From NCBI GenBank assembly GCA_034520725.1, contig JAXHNH010000011.1:620001-684000 (forward strand): 64,000 nucleotides of DNA, read 5' to 3'. This document shows, piece after piece, positions 17,227 through 26,362 of the stretch (positions are counted from its first letter, which is position 1; the number at the start of each line of letters is the position of its first letter). The position numbers and the translations under genes are program-made. This DNA comes from Gracilimonas sp034520725 (GTDB lineage: Bacteria > Bacteroidota > Rhodothermia > Balneolales > Balneolaceae). A model generated the notes under the pieces. The model did no database searches. It had not been told where the DNA came from and saw only the letters and a program-made list of their open reading frames with translations.

Positions 17227-18543
17227 CTAATGGCTTAAATCAACCAGCGTTTTAGCGATCGCTTTTTTAAGCTCCGGATCTACCCCAGCCTTTTCTGCAT
17301 AGGTTTTCCATTGTGCGACCACTCCATTCACCTCATCAATAACAGCTCCTGCTTTTTTGATGTTCATGGATTTTGCAACCGCAAGCAGGTCGCCTTTGGT
17401 GATCTCTTTCCTCTTCCCGTTTATACTCAGGGAATGCTGACTCACCCATTCACTTTCCGGGCGGTAAGCATGACACAGATCATAAGCCGGAGCAAGCTCC
17501 CATTTTTCGCCTTCTTTCAGGCGAAAGGAAAAGTTCTTGGTATGATCATCACAATTTCGGGCAGCCACGTTGAATACCATGCGCCTAAACATCTGCTCAG
17601 CTTCAGGGTAGGTCAGCCTAAGTTCCCGCATGGCCTGGAAGAGCTGTTCGTAGCTGTAACTGAGCACATCATTGAAATCGAAGTGCTTGATGGCACACAG
17701 TGTTTGAATGTGATGCTTGGTTTCAGCTCCTTCTCTGTCAAATCGTTTGGTCATAAAATGCGCCCGGCCGTTTTCTTCAAAGAGTTTTGAAGGCATCATT
17801 TCGATCCCGCAATCCTTAGCCATCAGGTAATAGGCCATTTCAACCCTGCCGTAGCCCTGAGTTTTCCCCAGCTGCACATCACTGACCCCATCCAGTTTTA
17901 TGAGCCAGTGTTCAAAACCATTTGGAGCTTTGGTTTGACCCGATCGAACCTCCCCGGTTTTGTCGTTGTATGCGATCACCGCCTTTGGGCGTGCACCACC
18001 GGCTGAGGTACCGATCTTCAGGATCTGCCGAATTCCCGGCTCCTCTTCTTTATCTAATTGGGCAGAGAAGTCTTCTTTTCTGGACAACATTTGGCTCGCC
18101 AGCTGAACCAGGCTTTCCACTTCAATACTGAACGTTCGTTTATTACCCTGTAGCTGAGCCGGCTCAAATTCCAGGGCTCCCATCCCCCGCTCTCCAATAA
18201 AGCATAATTTTTCGACGGGATTCATGCTGTCTTGTGGCCGCCCCTGCTGTGCCAACCATACATTTATGAGCTGATTTCCGTAGTTATCAGGAAGTGAATC
18301 GGCCAGCAGACCCGGCAATCCCCTGAACGCATCCAGATCCGGATCTTCTTTTTTTCTGAGGTTGGGAAAAGTGAAGATATTTCTTCCCGAATTAGTGGGC
18401 ATGGTAAGCGGCGCAAGATCGATCCCTGAATTTTTAAACGCAGGATCATACTCAAACGAAGCCAGTCCGCTGTGTTGGTCCCATGCCACGGCACCTACGG
18501 TTTTTCCCCAAATTTTGACAAAAGCTGTTGTGATCATTACCAA
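17227..18543 (-). CDS. hipA: HipA-family serine/threonine kinase toxin
   Basis: 438 residues, full length. HipA kinases phosphorylate glutamyl-tRNA synthetase or similar targets and cause growth arrest. The N-terminal subdomain is seen in 'VKIWGKTVGAVAWD' and 'GLPGLLADSLPDNYGNQLIN'. The Gly/Ser loop 'GTSAGGARPKAVI' is present, the catalytic loop is 'NVAARNCDDHTKNFSF' and the metal-binding motif is 'LAPAYDLCHAY'. All key kinase residues appear kept, so it is probably active. It overlaps the antitoxin gene by 7 bases (translational coupling), the usual hipB-hipA order. Confidence 0.92.
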   Translation of the reverse strand: MVMITTAFVKIWGKTVGAVAWDQHSGLASFEYDPAFKNSGIDLAPLTMPTNSGRNIFTFPNLRKKEDPDLDAFRGLPGLLADSLPDNYGNQLINVWLAQQGRPQDSMNPVEKLCFIGERGMGALEFEPAQLQGNKRTFSIEVESLVQLASQMLSRKEDFSAQLDKEEEPGIRQILKIGTSAGGARPKAVIAYNDKTGEVRSGQTKAPNGFEHWLIKLDGVSDVQLGKTQGYGRVEMAYYLMAKDCGIEMMPSKLFEENGRAHFMTKRFDREGAETKHHIQTLCAIKHFDFNDVLSYSYEQLFQAMRELRLTYPEAEQMFRRMVFNVAARNCDDHTKNFSFRLKEGEKWELAPAYDLCHAYRPESEWVSQHSLSINGKRKEITKGDLLAVAKSMNIKKAGAVIDEVNGVVAQWKTYAEKAGVDPELKKAIAKTLVDLSH

Positions 18544-18884
18544 TCGCTTTCAGAAATATCCGCTTTTTTACTCCCTGAAGCCCTCTTTCGTTTTTGTTGC
18601 TCTTTTTTGGCTAATTCAATGGGACTGACAGTCTCTTCCACCTGAAAGGAATTCAGACGTTCCAGCAGACCCAGCACCCTTAATACTTGAATAAAGGTAT
18701 TCAGTGTTACCGTTTCCCCTCTTTCCAGCAGACTCAGAGTAGAACGACTGATGCCGGCTTCTTTTGCTAATGTCTGTTGTGTTTTATTCTGCTGCAGCCG
18801 ATGATGCTTCACAAACTCTCCCAGCTGCTTAATAACAGCCTGATCACTCATCGCATACCAATTTTTGTATGATTTATCATTCAT
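18537..18884 (-). CDS. hipB: HipB-type antitoxin, XRE family DNA-binding protein
   Basis: 115 residues. A Cro/C1-type helix-turn-helix lies at about residues 30-85 ('QNKTQQTLAKEAGISRSTLS' followed by LLERGETVTL). A Lys/Arg-rich tail follows. It neutralises HipA and represses its own promoter. Start at 18884 gives MNDKSYKNW; Met12 (MSDQAV) is an alternative. The promoter region holds repeated TGAATGA/TCATTCA words, and the start codon itself lies in one, fitting strong autoregulation. Confidence 0.9.
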   Translation of the reverse strand: MNDKSYKNWYAMSDQAVIKQLGEFVKHHRLQQNKTQQTLAKEAGISRSTLSLLERGETVTLNTFIQVLRVLGLLERLNSFQVEETVSPIELAKKEQQKRKRASGSKKADISESDW

Positions 18885-18905
18885 AAAAGCTACATATATT
18901 AATTA

Positions 18906-18925
18906 GTGAATGATTTTTCATTCAC
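18906..18925. promoter_or_regulatory. hipBA operator, perfect palindrome
   Basis: GTGAATGA-TTTT-TCATTCAC, 8-base arms with a 4-base centre, about 22 bases upstream of the hipB start. The spacing and symmetry match a HipB dimer site. Confidence 0.7.
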
Positions 18926-18992
18926 AATATAGCTAATTATCATATAAATGGCTGCGTTATATTTCATTCATTAATACCGCTTTATTTAAATA

Positions 18993-19008
18993 ATGAATGA
19001 TTATTCAT
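18993..19008. promoter_or_regulatory. Second hipBA operator
   Basis: ATGAAT-GATT-ATTCAT, same half-site word and 4-base centre as the first operator, about 70 bases further upstream. A single half-site TCATTCA lies between them (18964-18970). Confidence 0.55.
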
Positions 19009-19020
19009 ACAGAATAAAGC

Positions 19021-19070
19021 TCTCGTTCCGGTGCTCCGCTCCGGAATGCCCTATGGAGGCTCTACCTCAA
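19021..19070. repeat. Family-2 palindromic repeat, copy 3
   Basis: CTCGTTCCGGTGCTCCGCTC then CGGAATGCCC and 'ggaggctctacctc'. It matches the copy at 11795 over 23 bases and the copy at 1138 including the 'aatgccct' tail. Confidence 0.6.
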
Positions 19071-19271
19071 ACCTGGACTATACCAAAATAGACAGAGTAG
19101 CATTATGGAAGTCGGAGACTTCCTAAGCATAAACTTTTCAGTCACCGCTTCGCTAAAGACTGAAAAGATCTAAGGGACCAATTTACGATTTATCTCGATC
19201 TAGCTCCCAATGACCGCGTTGGGAAAACCCGTGAAGATGCTTCGTCCCGATAGATCGGGAAGTGAGTAAAA

Positions 19272-19460
19272 AACCCTGCTCCATCGGAGCACCATGTTTG
19301 TAAAACACCGCACCCCTGCGGGCCTCCCCGCGCCGTAGGTGCGGTATGTTCCCGGAGTAGCTTAGGAGCCCTAATCCAACTCAACATAACGTCCCTATGG
19401 GACGTGGCTTGATTGTACTAAGCTCTCTTTTTTACAAACATACTGTCCCTAATGGGACAA
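19272..19460 (+). repeat. Composite REP-like repeat, copy F
   Basis: Full four-hairpin unit (hairpin 3 is ACGTCCCTATGGGACGT, hairpin 4 TGTCCCTAATGGGACA). The left flank 'aacccgtgaag...tgagtaaaaaaccc' matches that of copy A, except that here about 25 bases containing the hairpin TCCCGATAGATCGGGA are inserted in the flank. Confidence 0.85.
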
Positions 19461-19518
19461 ACGACTATACAGTCCAAATTATCTTCACTCCCTAAACCCT
19501 CACCAAAGCGTCCTCTCA

Positions 19519-19700
19519 CCCTGCTCCATCGGAGCACTATGTTTGTAAAAACAGTGATCCAAAACTACCCCGCTCCGTAGGTGCGGTATGTTATGGAGAA
19601 AGGTTAGGATGCCTAATCCAACTCTACATAACGTCCCTATGGGACGTGGCTTTTGGGGCTGTAACTCTTTTACAAACATACTGTCCCTAACGGGACATGG
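19519..19700 (+). repeat. Composite REP-like repeat, copy G
   Basis: Full four-hairpin unit 60 bases after copy F and in the same direction. The right flank 'gggttccgtcaaa.cgaaagtgaaact' matches that of copy A, so the repeated block is longer than the hairpins in these two copies. Confidence 0.85.
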
Positions 19701-19762
19701 CTTGGGTTCCGTCAAACCGAAAGTGAAACTCAAAACTTATCACTCAACACTCAAAACTCCCC

Positions 19763-21058
19763 TCACTCCAACCCAACTCGCTTAAAGATCACATCCACAT
19801 TTCGGGTGTGGTGATTGAGGTCGAAGGCTTCGTCGATCTCTTCCTGGGTCAGGGCTTCGGTAATGGTTTCATCTGCTTCCACGATGGGCTTGAAGAGCGT
19901 TTGTTCTTCCCATGACTTCATGGCTAAAGGCTGAACGGTATCATAGGCTTGCTCGCGAGGCATCCCTTTGTCGATGAGTTTGTGGAGGAGTCGCTGGGAG
20001 AAAACCAGTCCCTGAGTTTTCCAGATGTTGGCTTCCATGTTGTCCTCGAATACCACCAGGTTTTCGATCACCCCGGCAAAGCGGTTCAGCATATAATCGA
20101 GCAATGTGGTGGCATCGGGCAGGATTATTCTTTCGGCTGAAGAGTGTGAGATATCACGTTCGTGCCACAGAGGAATATTTTCGTATGCTGTGATCATATA
20201 TCCGCGAAGCACACGGGCACAACCGGTAATATTTTCAGAGCTGACCGGATTTCGTTTATGCGGCATAGAGGATGAACCCTTCTGTCCTTTTCTGAACGCC
20301 TCTTCGGCTTCCCGCAATTCGCTGCGCTGCAGGTGTCGGACTTCCACCGCCATCTTTTCCATCGTTGAGCCGATGAGTGCCAGTGTGGAAAGATAATAAG
20401 CATGCCGGTCACGCTGTAAGGTCTGGGTTGAAATGGGCGCCGGACTTAGTCCTAATTTCTCACAGGTATATTCTTCCACTTCCGGCGGGATGTTGGCAAA
20501 GGTTCCAACCGATCCGGATAACTTTCCGAATTCCACATCAGCGGCGGCTTTTTTGAAGCGCTCCAAGTTTCGATTCATCTCCGCATACCACAGGGCACAT
20601 TTCAGTCCGAAAGTGGTTGGTTCAGCATGAATGCCATGGGTACGGCCCATCATAATAGTGTATTTATGAGCCTTGGCTTTTTCGGCCAGTACATCAACGA
20701 TGCGTTCAAGTCCTTCCAGTAGAATGGCATTCGCTTTTTTGAGTCGGACGCCCCAGGCAGTATCTACCACATCGGTGGAGGTCAGTCCGTAATGCACCCA
20801 TTTCTTTTCATCGCCCAGGGTTTCTGAAACGGCACGGGTAAAAGCGACTACATCGTGTCGGGTCTTCGCTTCAATTTCTTTGATCCGCTCAACATCAAAT
20901 CCGGCATTTTCGTAGAGTTTGTCCACATCCTCCATGGGAATCTTACCGAGTTTGGCCCAGGCCCAGCAGGCGGCCAGCTCCACATCCAGCCAGGCTTGAA
21001 ATTGTGCTTCATCGGTCCACAGATCGGACATTTCTTTTCGGGAGTAGCGAGAGATCAT
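19763..21058 (-). CDS. purB: Adenylosuccinate lyase
   Basis: 431 residues, the normal length of the short bacterial/Bacillus-type PurB. It splits adenylosuccinate to AMP and SAICAR to AICAR in purine synthesis (cytoplasm). The fumarase/aspartase signature is GSSSMPHKRNPV at about residues 255-267, with the catalytic Ser in the mobile 'SSS' loop. 'GRTHGIHAEPTTFG' (about 135-150) carries the catalytic His. It is complete, with no operon partner in tight contact. Confidence 0.96.
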   Translation of the reverse strand: MISRYSRKEMSDLWTDEAQFQAWLDVELAACWAWAKLGKIPMEDVDKLYENAGFDVERIKEIEAKTRHDVVAFTRAVSETLGDEKKWVHYGLTSTDVVDTAWGVRLKKANAILLEGLERIVDVLAEKAKAHKYTIMMGRTHGIHAEPTTFGLKCALWYAEMNRNLERFKKAAADVEFGKLSGSVGTFANIPPEVEEYTCEKLGLSPAPISTQTLQRDRHAYYLSTLALIGSTMEKMAVEVRHLQRSELREAEEAFRKGQKGSSSMPHKRNPVSSENITGCARVLRGYMITAYENIPLWHERDISHSSAERIILPDATTLLDYMLNRFAGVIENLVVFEDNMEANIWKTQGLVFSQRLLHKLIDKGMPREQAYDTVQPLAMKSWEEQTLFKPIVEADETITEALTQEEIDEAFDLNHHTRNVDVIFKRVGLE

Positions 21059-21390
21059 TTGAGAATATTTTCAATTAAAAATTACCCGCCCAAGATAGGG
21101 TTTTTCTCTTTTAGGTTTAAGCCTGAATCTGCCTCAATTTTTCAGGAGTATCTTGTTTAAGGGAAGGCAGGATAAATGAAACCCGGATTTAAGGGTTAAC
21201 ATCCGGAATGGAACGCGGATGACGCTGATTCTGCGGATGATCACAGATTTAATATTGAATGAAAAATTAAATCCCGCAAGGATGATCGATGTAACCACGG
21301 GATTCAGTCCGGGGTAACGAACCAACGGCCAGTCCAGCCGGGTCGATTCATCACCTTACCCGGCTGTATCATTTCAAGATCTGAAAGTTC
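21059..21390. other. Intergenic region, about 330 bases
   Basis: No gene. The stretch 21205-21245 ('ggaacgcggatgacgctgat' then 'tctgcggatgatcacag') has the wording of widespread intergenic 'cgcggatgac' repeats, and a similar phrase occurs at 48003-48030. Nothing else recognised. Confidence 0.45.
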
Positions 21391-22882
21391 TCATTGGACA
21401 GGAATTTTTAGCACTGTTCCCGCCTGTATGGTCTGATCCAATTCCACCTGATTCACGATCGCTACATCAAGCGGCTGAATATCCATGGGTAATTCATTCG
21501 GCAGAAATGAACTGAACGGAGCCGTTCTTGATACGGTAACCAGTTCCAATCTGACCGGTTCTATTCCAAGAATATCCTCATCATAAAGCTGACTGAATCC
21601 ATTCTCTACCGATGTAAAGGCAGATCTGTACGTCATCAAACTGCGCACTTGTGGTGTAACTCAGAAACCGGTACACGTTTCCGCCATAACCAACTGCTGT
21701 CACTTTCAATTTAATTTCTGTTCCATCCTGAGCCTGAGCCGTGGCCGTGCCCTGATAACCACTTAGGGAATTTGTTGAAAAAGCCTGCTGCTCAATAACG
21801 GTAATACCTTCCTGTCCTAAAAATGTTCTTACGGAAGATTCAGGCGTATCATTCTGACTGTCGATACTGAACTGAACAATCGCATCCTGAGCCTCATTAA
21901 CCATGACCACCACTGAGGTCTGATTGATCAGCTGAAAACCGGAAGGAACCGGAAACTGAAATTCCAGATCAGGGTGATAGAACATACCGTCTCGTTCAAA
22001 TCCTTCCCGCGGATTTTCACCAAAGATGATCCCCTCTATCATCCGCAGATATTCTTCCCTGCCTACAATAGTTTGTTCATAACCTTTCTCAGCCCATTGC
22101 TCTGCAAGACGGGGGATCGTTTTCTCACGCTCGCCGGGATCAGGGTGACTTGAAAGAAGTGTAGGAATTCCACCGCCCTGACTTTCGGAAATTCTTTCCA
22201 GTGATGTAAAGAATTCTGCTCCTTCTGCAGCCATATAATTTATCATTGCTGAATATTCAACCCCAAGCTCATCTGATTCTCTTTCAGCATCACGACTATA
22301 TTTGAGAAACAACAGTTGTGCTGTCTGGCTGCTCATTTGTAAAATACTGGCGCCGTCATATCCCAACGATTCACCTAAAATAGCTCCTCCAATTACAGCC
22401 AATTGACCAAACTGTTGGGTGGCTGCTCTTTGGGATGCATGCCGGGCAGCAACGTGACCGATCTCATGCCCCAGAACCATTGCCAGTTGAGCTTCATTAT
22501 TTAAATGGCTGAGCAAGCCCCGGGTTACATAATTATATCCGCCCGGTAAGGCAAAAGCATTTATAACAGCACTATTCAGCACTCTAAACGTGAATTCGGT
22601 ATTTTTATACTTCTCAGGTGTATCCTCCCGCCTAAGGTGACTGACTTCCACAAGCTCTTGCCCGATCTGAGACACGTAGTTGCTAAGCTCCTCGTTGTTG
22701 TACAGGCCGTATTGAGCAATGATCTCTGGATCTGCTTCCTTACCGATCTGTACCTCTTCTTCCCAACTATATCCGTAGGCTCTTTTATTCCCTGAAACCG
22801 GATTTTGTTCGAGAGTGACACATCCTCCAAATCCTACAGATGCTATTACAAGAAGCGTTAAAATATTCTTTCTGATGTTCAT
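21391..22882 (-). pseudogene. M48 family metalloprotease (lipoprotein), frameshifted near the C-terminus
   Basis: Periplasmic Zn protease of the BepA/LoiP type, involved in outer-membrane quality control. A lipobox ends in GGC near residue 20. The zinc motif is HEIGHVAARH near residue 142, with the third ligand in 'SRDAERESDELG'. The first frame runs from 22882 to about 21640 ('YTTSAQFD'), then one extra base (a G in GACGTAC) moves the frame, and the rest continues as 'YRSAFTSVENGFSQL' to a stop at 21391. The downstream end matches the usual C-terminal 'RLELVTV...NQVELDQTIQAG' domain. The protease domain itself is intact, so the protein may work in part even if the shift is real. Confidence 0.85.
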
Positions 22883-22957
22883 GGTATCCCGTATTTGAAT
22901 TTTAAGCGGTTATAATCTCAATTGACAGACCATATAAAATAATCTTTTGGCAGCCTA

Positions 22958-23983
22958 TTACACAATATTTACTTCCGGTGTGAGTGCCACACCGAATTTC
23001 TCGTGAACCGAGGCCCTGATCTTTTCAGCAAGACCAATTATCTCAGCCCCGGTGGCATTTCCATAATTGACTAAAACAAGTGCCTGCATTTTATGAACCC
23101 CGGCGTCACCTAATCGTTCCCCTTTCCATCCACACTGATCGATCAGCCAGGCCGCAGGAACTTTTACACCATTCTTATCCGGATAGTTTGGCACCTCAGG
23201 AAATTCTGAACTCAGGCGTTTGAATTCAGTTTCAGAGATCACCGGATTTTTAAAGAAACTGCCCGAGTTTCCGATCTCCTCCGGATCGGGCAGCTTGCTT
23301 TGGCGAATCTCGATCACGGCATCACTGATGTCTTTAATGGTAGGGCCATCGATACCTTTTTCTTCAAGTTTATCAGATAAAGCCCGGTACTCAGTATTCA
23401 ATTCAGGATTCTTGCTAAGCTTAAGAGTCACAGAGGTGATCACGTTTTTACCTTTCAACTCATTCTTAAAAACGCTATCCCTGTAACCAAACTTACAATC
23501 TGAGTGATCAAAAGTTTTAAGGACTCCGGTGTCAAGGTCTAAAGCTTCAAGGGAATGGAAAACCTGCTCCAGCTCCACACCATAGGCTCCAATATTCTGA
23601 ATGGGAGCGGCACCAACCGAACCAGGTATCAGTGACAAATTTTCGATACCACCCCACCCTTTTTCGATTGCCCCGATCACTGACTCATGCCAGTTCTCAC
23701 CGCTGCCAAGCTTCCATAAAATATGTTCATCAGATTCTTCAACCACTTCCCTTCCCTTGATATCCAGATGGACCAACAGGCCTTCAAAATCATTGGCAAA
23801 CAGGATATTACTGCCTCCGCCAAGCATTAACTTAGGAACCAGTTTGTAATCCGGTTTCAGAAGTAGCTGCCTTAATTCGTTTGGAGAGGAAACCGATGCA
23901 AAATACCGGCTTTTGGCGCTGACTCCCATTGTGTTATAGTTAGTGAGATCAAAATGCTCTTTTACCTCAGGTGTGTCAGACAT
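22958..23983 (-). CDS. murB: UDP-N-acetylenolpyruvoylglucosamine reductase
   Basis: 341 residues, the size of the E. coli-type MurB. The FAD-dependent enzyme reduces the enolpyruvyl group to make UDP-MurNAc for peptidoglycan. FAD-binding region: 'MLGGGSNILFANDFEGLLVH' near residues 53-72. 'GSVGAAPIQNIGAYGVEL' near 120, the proton-donor Ser in 'GSFFKNP' near 242, and the catalytic Glu337 in the C-terminal 'TPEVNIV' are all present. It follows the CNNM gene with only a 4-base gap and is probably co-transcribed with it. Confidence 0.96.
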   Translation of the reverse strand: MSDTPEVKEHFDLTNYNTMGVSAKSRYFASVSSPNELRQLLLKPDYKLVPKLMLGGGSNILFANDFEGLLVHLDIKGREVVEESDEHILWKLGSGENWHESVIGAIEKGWGGIENLSLIPGSVGAAPIQNIGAYGVELEQVFHSLEALDLDTGVLKTFDHSDCKFGYRDSVFKNELKGKNVITSVTLKLSKNPELNTEYRALSDKLEEKGIDGPTIKDISDAVIEIRQSKLPDPEEIGNSGSFFKNPVISETEFKRLSSEFPEVPNYPDKNGVKVPAAWLIDQCGWKGERLGDAGVHKMQALVLVNYGNATGAEIIGLAEKIRASVHEKFGVALTPEVNIV

Positions 23984-23987
23984 AAAA

Positions 23988-25367
23988 TTATTCAGCGGGT
24001 GTATTTACTTCTTCCGGGTTTTCTAACTTAACTCTTACTTTTTTGATCCGGTTATTTTTAACGGAGTGAACCGTGAGCTCCATATTCTTGAACTTCATAC
24101 GCTCCCCTACCATCGGCAGGCTTTCGGTGAGATGATAGATCAATCCTCCCAGCGTTTCATATTCATCGTCGTCAGTCGTGATCTCACAGTCCAAAATCTC
24201 TTCCATGTCATCCAGATCTATCTTGGCGTCAAAAATATAGATCCCGCTTTTGAAGCGTGTAAACAACTTTTCCTCTTCCCCGGAATCATCCGTGATATCC
24301 CCGACAATTTCTTCAAGGATATCATCCATGGTTACAATACCTTCGGTTCCCCCATATTCATCCACCACAATAGCAATATGGGTCTTTTCCTGCTGAAAAT
24401 CACGGAGCAGATCATCCAGTTTTTTGGTAGCCGGAATGAAAAGAGCCTTTCGGGAGACGGTCTTCCAATTCAGAATGGGTTCTTCCTCTTCTGAATTCAG
24501 ATAGGGAAGCACATCCTTTGCATAAAGCACTCCCTGTATGTTATCGAGATCATTGTCTATAAGCGGCATTCTCGAAAGTCCGTTTTCCCTGATCTTAGCC
24601 AACACTTCCTGCAGGGTTTCATTGAGAGTCACAGATACAATATTTACCCGCGAGGTCATGATCTCCCGCACCATAATATCCCCGAAACCAATTACATTTT
24701 CAATGATCTCCCGTTCATCTTCATGTATGGATCCCTCTTTCTCACTTACCTCAGCCATTGTCCTGATATCTTCAGAGGTCATCTTACTGGCAGGTTTTGG
24801 GAGATAGCGTTCCAGGCTGATAGTGCTATCCGCGATCAATTTGGCAAAGGGTTTCAGTAAAATAAATATGGTATAGATGAACGTACTGTTCGTCCTTGAA
24901 ACCTTTAATGGGTTGTTGATAGCGATGATCTTTGGGGTGATCTCACTCAAGATAAGGATCATGAAGGTCAGTACCAGAACTTCAACAGTATAAACCACGA
25001 CTTCCGATAAACCAAAGGCCTCAACAATATCTCCGGTTATCACAGCGGCAAGCACAGAAGCAACAATATTGGCAAAGGTGTTACCTATAAGTATTGTAGC
25101 AAGTAGTCGCCTTGGTTTATCAAGCATCTTGAAAATGCGGTGATCGGCTTTGGAGGAACCGTTCACATCTAATTCTTCCATACGGTTGGCTAATGAAAAC
25201 AAAGCTACCTCAGAACCCGAAAAAATGGCTGACAGAGCAAGGCCAAGAAATAAAAAAACCAATTGTATACCCACTACCACCGGATCCATGCCCTGAATGG
25301 CGATATCTACGGGGAGTGTAAAAACGGAATCCTGAACCAAACTAAAAGGGTCTTCTTGTAAATCCAA
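23988..25367 (-). CDS. CNNM/CorC-type membrane protein (DUF21, CBS pair, CorC_HlyC domain)
   Basis: 459 residues. The N-terminal DUF21 membrane domain has about four TM segments (residues 28-215). It is followed by two CBS domains (about 230-345: 'MTSRVNIVSVTLNETLQEVL', 'KTHIAIVVDEYGGTEGIVTM') and a C-terminal transporter-associated domain (about 360-445). The family takes part in Mg2+/Co2+ efflux or homeostasis; older annotations say hemolysin. The 'DEYGGTEG' motif is typical. It sits between ssb and murB on the same strand, with a terminator separating it from ssb. Confidence 0.9.
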   Translation of the reverse strand: MDLQEDPFSLVQDSVFTLPVDIAIQGMDPVVVGIQLVFLFLGLALSAIFSGSEVALFSLANRMEELDVNGSSKADHRIFKMLDKPRRLLATILIGNTFANIVASVLAAVITGDIVEAFGLSEVVVYTVEVLVLTFMILILSEITPKIIAINNPLKVSRTNSTFIYTIFILLKPFAKLIADSTISLERYLPKPASKMTSEDIRTMAEVSEKEGSIHEDEREIIENVIGFGDIMVREIMTSRVNIVSVTLNETLQEVLAKIRENGLSRMPLIDNDLDNIQGVLYAKDVLPYLNSEEEEPILNWKTVSRKALFIPATKKLDDLLRDFQQEKTHIAIVVDEYGGTEGIVTMDDILEEIVGDITDDSGEEEKLFTRFKSGIYIFDAKIDLDDMEEILDCEITTDDDEYETLGGLIYHLTESLPMVGERMKFKNMELTVHSVKNNRIKKVRVKLENPEEVNTPAE

Positions 25368-25450
25368 TGAAAAGGCTTTCTTAATTAGCGTTTTTGAATT
25401 TGATGTATCACAAAATATAAAACTTTATCCATACGGTAGCTATAAATAAA

Positions 25451-25480
25451 AAACGGCATGAAGAAAGCTCCATGCCGTTT
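25451..25480 (-). terminator. Intrinsic terminator after ssb
   Basis: Perfect 10-base arms AAACGGCATG / CATGCCGTTT with a 10-base loop, followed on the minus strand by TTTTTTATTTAT. It lies 23 bases after the ssb stop codon. Confidence 0.85.
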
Positions 25481-25502
25481 GATCTTTTATCGAATTGGGA
25501 TG

Positions 25503-25976
25503 CTAGAATGGAAGATCATCATCCATATCATCAAAGTTGCTGTCCAGCTCAACGTTACTGTTCATCGGCTTGCCGCCACCCTGATTTTGACTTTGATTCT
25601 GATTCTGTTGACGATTGCCTCCTTGTTGACCGCCACCGCCTTCGCCTTTGCTGTCGAGCATAACCATGCGCAGTGCCTTGATCTCAGTAGTGTACCTCTT
25701 TTGACCATCCTTGTCTTCCCATTGGCGGGTTTGGATCGGTCCTTCAATATAAACTTTGGAACCTTTGGTCAGATACTGCTGACAAATTTCAGCTGTTCTG
25801 CCCCACGCTACTACGCGGTGCCATTCAGTATTCTCCTGATATTCTCCGTTACTGTCTTTGTAACGCTCACTCGTGGCAATATTCAATGTAGCCACGGCTG
25901 TGTTCGATTGTGTATAACGTACTTCCGGGTCCTGTCCCAGATTCCCTATTATCATTGCTTTGTTAAGTGAACTCAT
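25503..25976 (-). CDS. ssb: Single-stranded DNA-binding protein
   Basis: 157 residues from the Met at 25976 (MSSLNKAMIIGNLGQDPEV); an earlier in-frame Met at 26009 adds 11 residues that do not fit the family. OB-fold over about residues 4-110 ('EWHRVVAWGRTAEICQQYL', 'YIEGPIQTRQW'). A Gly/Gln/Asn-rich linker follows, then the acidic tip DDMDDDLPF that recruits partners in replication and repair. The gene is a single unit, with a terminator downstream. Confidence 0.95.
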   Translation of the reverse strand: MSSLNKAMIIGNLGQDPEVRYTQSNTAVATLNIATSERYKDSNGEYQENTEWHRVVAWGRTAEICQQYLTKGSKVYIEGPIQTRQWEDKDGQKRYTTEIKALRMVMLDSKGEGGGGQQGGNRQQNQNQSQNQGGGKPMNSNVELDSNFDDMDDDLPF

Positions 25977-26194
25977 GTCGTATCCTGTTTTTTTGTTATT
26001 TGTTTGCAATGTAAGAGTTAGTTCAGAAGAATTCCTTACAAAAAAATTTTAAAAAACTTTCAATCATTAAGTCTTACTTAATGATTAGAATGTCAGTATT
26101 GGTACTTAAATGCATTCATCAAAGGGTGAGATCCTACAAAATTGTAACATTCCCACTGATTCGGTCTCTTGTAATAAAACAAAAACCCATTGTT

Positions 26195-26320
26195 ATGATT
26201 AGTGAACAAATTATAGAAGATTATCTCGAACAAGAGCATTCGAATAATGAGATCAAACAGAGAATAAAAGTCTCTCTGTTGTTTCTTTCTGTTATCTTTT
26301 TGTTACTGCTTTCCTACTAA
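26195..26320 (+). CDS. Tiny putative membrane protein
   Basis: 41 residues starting MISEQIIEDY. An acidic, polar first half is followed by one hydrophobic helix (VSLLFLSVIFLLLLS) at the extreme C-terminus, a tail-anchored layout. The frame stays open upstream to 26081, but the upstream part looks random. No family is recognised. It lies between ssb and tspO. Coding status is uncertain. Confidence 0.35.
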   Translation: MISEQIIEDYLEQEHSNNEIKQRIKVSLLFLSVIFLLLLSY

Positions 26321-26362
26321 ATACATACCTTCCTGTATTCATTCACTTAACACTGAATAATC

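Noticed and set aside
19272..19700. CRISPR-like look of the repeated units
   Set aside because: The units are long, contain four internal palindromes, have no regular spacer length, and no cas gene is present.
25458..25970. 170-residue plus-strand frame opposite ssb
   Set aside because: Antisense shadow of the well-supported ssb gene and its terminator.
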